8,802 bases of DNA. It comes from Myxococcales bacterium (GTDB lineage Bacteria > Myxococcota > Polyangia > Fen-1088). The stretch lies in assembly GCA_003157315.1 (NCBI GenBank), contig PMJE01000433.1:5245-14046 (forward strand). The letters are read 5' to 3'. Within the stretch, counting starts at the first letter, position 1, and each line of letters begins with the position of its first letter. Below the pieces are notes generated by a model that was given only the letters and a program-made list of their open reading frames with translations, had not been told where the DNA came from and made no database searches. The position numbers were made by a program, and so were the translations under genes. Shown piece by piece: positions 6,696 through 8,802 of the stretch.

Positions 6696-8089
6696 GGCGC
6701 GGTCTCCAGAAGGGCGTCAGCGCTGCTCACTTGCTCGGCATCCGGGACTTCCGCATAAGGAGCCAATTCGCCGGCGTCTACCTCAGGCGAATCTGACACT
6801 CCTGCATCGGGCGCCGTATCCGCTGCGCCACTGTCTGCTTCCGGCGCATCGTATGCTCCTGCATCAGGCGCCGTATCCGCTGCGCCACTGTCTGCCTCCG
6901 GCGCATCGTATGTTCCTGCATCGGGCGGGGTCGTCACCAGGGTGGCGACCCCGCTGGCCCAGGTCACCCCACCGCGGCTGTCGCGAAGCACGACAATGAG
7001 GCGCGCCAGATCCGCGGGGTAATCTTCGAGCTTCGGGGTGTTCCAGTAATCTAGCCGGGCTGCCAAGAAGGGCGAAACCGGATCGTTCGGATCCCCGCCG
7101 AGGTAGCCCGTGCTATCGCCTCCCTCTCCGTTCTTTCCCCCAAAATCTCCGCCCTCGGCGTACCAGTTGAGGTAAAGCCGCTCTCTGGGCGTGTCGTTGG
7201 GGCCCAGAACAGAGCTGGGATTATTGGGATCAGTACTGGGCAGGACCTGGTTTGGATCAGGCAGGATTTCGGAATCTGACAGAGACATGTAGACGACGAG
7301 CGGTACGGTGGAGTCGCGCACGACCTGCTGCGTGCCCACCTGGTCGAGCCGAAAGGCGGGATTCAGGGGGTCGGAATTGTCTGCCGTGACATAGATGTCG
7401 CCTACCACTGGGTTGGTGTTCGCCGGGATGGCATCGTTGATGGGCAGGTACACGGTGAACACGGCGGGCAAGTCCCCCGGCGACAAGGCGGGCCAGTCCG
7501 CGTCCGAGGTGAGTACCGCCGAACTGCGCAGCACCAACATCACCGTGATGGGGAAGCCCGCTATCGTGCAGTTAAACGTGAGCCCCCCACTGGCAGCGAG
7601 CGCGCCCGTGCTCGCCGCCCCCGCGCCCGACCCGAGTATGGCGCTGAAATTCCCGTTGCAAAGAGACGCGAGCATTGATGCGGGAAAGGGATTGCTGAAC
7701 GTGGCGGTCTCCTCGTTCGAGCCAAAGTGGAGTGGTGGGACATTGGGAATGCCGGCAAATAGCTGATCCGCATCTTCCTGCTTCTTGATGGGACATTGCG
7801 AGGGGTCGGTGGAACTCATGGGCAAGGGACACCACCACCAGTCGTAGGTCATGCTTGGCCCTGCGGTCCCTCCATCGGCTGACGTCGGCGGCTGGTAGAT
7901 CAGCGCGCGCAAGGTGGTGGACCCGCCCGGCGTGCCCAGCACAGGATCGGGCGCCGCCGGCTGGGGCGGCTCGGCCTGCATGGCCAGAATGCGCGGCTTG
8001 TTGAGCAAGGTGGGTGTGTTGAAACCGCTTGGACTGCAAGCGAACAGGGCCAGTGCAGCGCCGGCCATCACAGTAGTTGTGCTTTTCAT
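6692..8089 (-). CDS. Uncharacterised lipoprotein with C-terminal Asp/Ala/Pro repeats, 465 aa
   Basis: The start is set at ATG 8087-8089, although the frame is open to 8269. From this ATG the protein has a lipoprotein signal peptide, MKSTTTVMAGAALALFACSP, with lipobox L-F-A-C (Cys18) and Ser at +2, which suggests outer-membrane sorting if the usual rule holds. The ATG also overlaps the TonB stop as TGATG; no clear ribosome binding site is seen, so coupling is likely. Residues 50-385 look beta-rich with four further Cys: C87 in YDWWWCPLP, C99, C144 and C174. These could form disulfides. Residues 311-337 are a Gly/Asp-rich loop (GGDFGGKNGEGGDSTGYLGG). Residues 389-445 carry 19-residue repeats (PDAGAYDAPEADSGAADTA) and form an acidic tail. 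It ends in an ATGA overlap with the receptor gene. No family was recognised. The context suggests a partner of the TonB-dependent receptor, such as a surface substrate-binding lipoprotein, but that role is inferred. Confidence 0.85.
   Translation of the reverse strand: MKSTTTVMAGAALALFACSPSGFNTPTLLNKPRILAMQAEPPQPAAPDPVLGTPGGSTTLRALIYQPPTSADGGTAGPSMTYDWWWCPLPMSSTDPSQCPIKKQEDADQLFAGIPNVPPLHFGSNEETATFSNPFPASMLASLCNGNFSAILGSGAGAASTGALAASGGLTFNCTIAGFPITVMLVLRSSAVLTSDADWPALSPGDLPAVFTVYLPINDAIPANTNPVVGDIYVTADNSDPLNPAFRLDQVGTQQVVRDSTVPLVVYMSLSDSEILPDPNQVLPSTDPNNPSSVLGPNDTPRERLYLNWYAEGGDFGGKNGEGGDSTGYLGGDPNDPVSPFLAARLDYWNTPKLEDYPADLARLIVVLRDSRGGVTWASGVATLVTTPPDAGTYDAPEADSGAADTAPDAGAYDAPEADSGAADTAPDAGVSDSPEVDAGELAPYAEVPDAEQVSSADALLETAP
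6742..6927 (-). repeat. 57-bp in-frame tandem repeat in the lipoprotein gene
   Basis: Two nearly identical 57-bp units lie at 6799-6855 and 6856-6912, and differ at only two positions. A partial third unit of about 15 bp follows (6913-6927), and a degenerate unit is recognisable at about 6742-6798. Each unit encodes 19 residues of Asp/Ala/Pro-rich sequence. Both base differences between the two good units are synonymous (CCC/CCT Pro and GAA/GAG Glu). Confidence 0.92.
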
Positions 8090-8802
8090 CAGTCGACCAG
8101 TCGGAATGAGACGTTGTACTTGAGCGTGGTGGCAGTGGGGACGCCGTTGCGGGTGGCGGGCTCGAATTCGTCGGCCAGGGCCGCCTTCTTGGCGGCCTCG
8201 TTGAACTCGGGATAGGGCGATTCCTTCAGGATCTTGACTGAAGTGACCTTCCCTTTTTCGTCGATCCACACAATTACCGGCACGTCGCCTTCAATGCCCT
8301 GGGTCTTGAGCATTGGCGGAAATTCCGGCTTCACTTCCTTCTTTCGCTTGGCCTGCGCAAACACCACCCCGGCCACCGGAATGCGCGTGGCCACCGCGTT
8401 GGCAACTGGTTTCACTGTGGTCGGACCCTTGTTGATGGTCTGCTTGGGCACTTCCTTGGGCGGCGCCGCGGTGTTGGCGGTCTCGCCCATGCGGGTGTTG
8501 CCCACGCCAAAAGCCGGCCCCTCGCCTTCGCCCGCGCCCTCGCCGACGGTAGATTCGAAGCTGAGACCAACCACCCGCGCAGGCTGCGCTTTGGGCGGCT
8601 CCTTGGGCTGGGCCTCTACCTTCGGCTGTGGCGCCTGGCGCAGGGGCACCGCGCGCTCGGGCTTTACTTCAGGCTCCGGTTCTTTGGGCGGCGGCGGCGG
8701 CTCCTTGGGCTTGGCCTGGCGCTCGTGCACCTCGATGGCGACTTGCTGGGATGCAACCGTCTTCTGGCTGCTGAGGCGGCTGATGCCAAAGGCGGTGACC
8801 AC
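8089..8802 (-). CDS. tonB: TonB family energy transducer (N-terminus outside window)
   Basis: TonB couples the inner-membrane proton gradient, through ExbB-ExbD, to outer-membrane receptors. The frame is open to the right edge. The first visible residues (VVTAFGISRLSS) look like the end of the N-terminal membrane anchor, so the GTG at the edge is not the start. The visible 237 residues comprise a Pro/Lys/Glu-rich spacer (about 30-75, with five Pro in a row), a Gly-rich stretch (GEGAGEGEGPAFGVGNTRMG), a second spacer, and a TonB C-terminal domain from about residue 155. That domain contains EFPPMLKTQGIEGDVPVIVW, IDEKGKVTSVKIL, FNEAAKKAAL and FEPATRNGVP, and ends LKYNVSFRLVD. The TGA overlaps the lipoprotein ATG by one base (TGATG). 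As first visible gene of the operon it probably serves the receptor encoded two genes downstream; exbB and exbD may lie beyond the edge. Confidence 0.92.
   Translation of the reverse strand: MVTAFGISRLSSQKTVASQQVAIEVHERQAKPKEPPPPPKEPEPEVKPERAVPLRQAPQPKVEAQPKEPPKAQPARVVGLSFESTVGEGAGEGEGPAFGVGNTRMGETANTAAPPKEVPKQTINKGPTTVKPVANAVATRIPVAGVVFAQAKRKKEVKPEFPPMLKTQGIEGDVPVIVWIDEKGKVTSVKILKESPYPEFNEAAKKAALADEFEPATRNGVPTATTLKYNVSFRLVD

Noticed and set aside
8090..8269. 60-residue N-terminal extension of the lipoprotein frame
   Set aside because: This part overlaps the TonB C-terminal domain coding sequence and would bury the lipoprotein signal peptide; the ATG at 8089 gives a proper lipobox and the TGATG junction.
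1..8802. CRISPR array, tRNA/rRNA, insertion sequence or phage genes
   Set aside because: No regularly spaced repeats, RNA gene signatures, transposase frames or flanking inverted repeats were found; the only tandem repeat is the in-frame one in the lipoprotein gene.

Overview
The window is GC-rich, almost fully coding DNA from a Gram-negative bacterium. A TonB protein with a long Pro/Lys/Glu linker, a TonB-dependent receptor with extra periplasmic domains, an Asp/Ala/Pro-repeat lipoprotein and dense two-component signalling genes together suggest a deltaproteobacterial or Myxococcota-like genome. That placement is an inference from gene style; no taxonomic marker is present.

Left part, plus strand (1-2659): a two-component cluster. 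The 3' end of a single-domain Rcp1-type response regulator is followed after 32 nt by a hybrid histidine kinase (receiver, PAS, HisKA, HATPase, receiver, helical tail). The kinase reading frame is broken by one in-frame TAG at 617-619, inside its first receiver domain. It therefore reads as a 61-residue fragment plus a 663-residue downstream ORF, although the uninterrupted frame would run 434-2659.

Middle, minus strand (2656-3232): two small genes. One is an anti-sigma factor FlgM-like protein, whose stop codon overlaps the kinase stop inside a GGCTAGCC palindrome. The other is an uncharacterised 61-residue protein with a strong ribosome binding site. The non-coding gaps here are short (2956-3046 and 3233-3357) and hold no convincing terminator.

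Right part, minus strand (8802 down to 3358): a tightly coupled four-gene envelope operon. In transcription order it encodes a TonB energy transducer (cut by the right edge), an uncharacterised lipoprotein with 57-bp tandem repeats, a TonB-dependent receptor, and a small outer-membrane beta-barrel protein. Each junction is a TGATG or ATGA overlap, so the four proteins are probably made together. The receptor carries its own TonB C-terminal-like domain and a proline-rich spacer at its N-terminus, ahead of a carboxypeptidase-regulatory-like domain and the plug. The likely picture is a dedicated TonB-driven outer-membrane uptake or signalling machine with a surface or periplasmic lipoprotein partner. 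The substrate cannot be read from the sequence.
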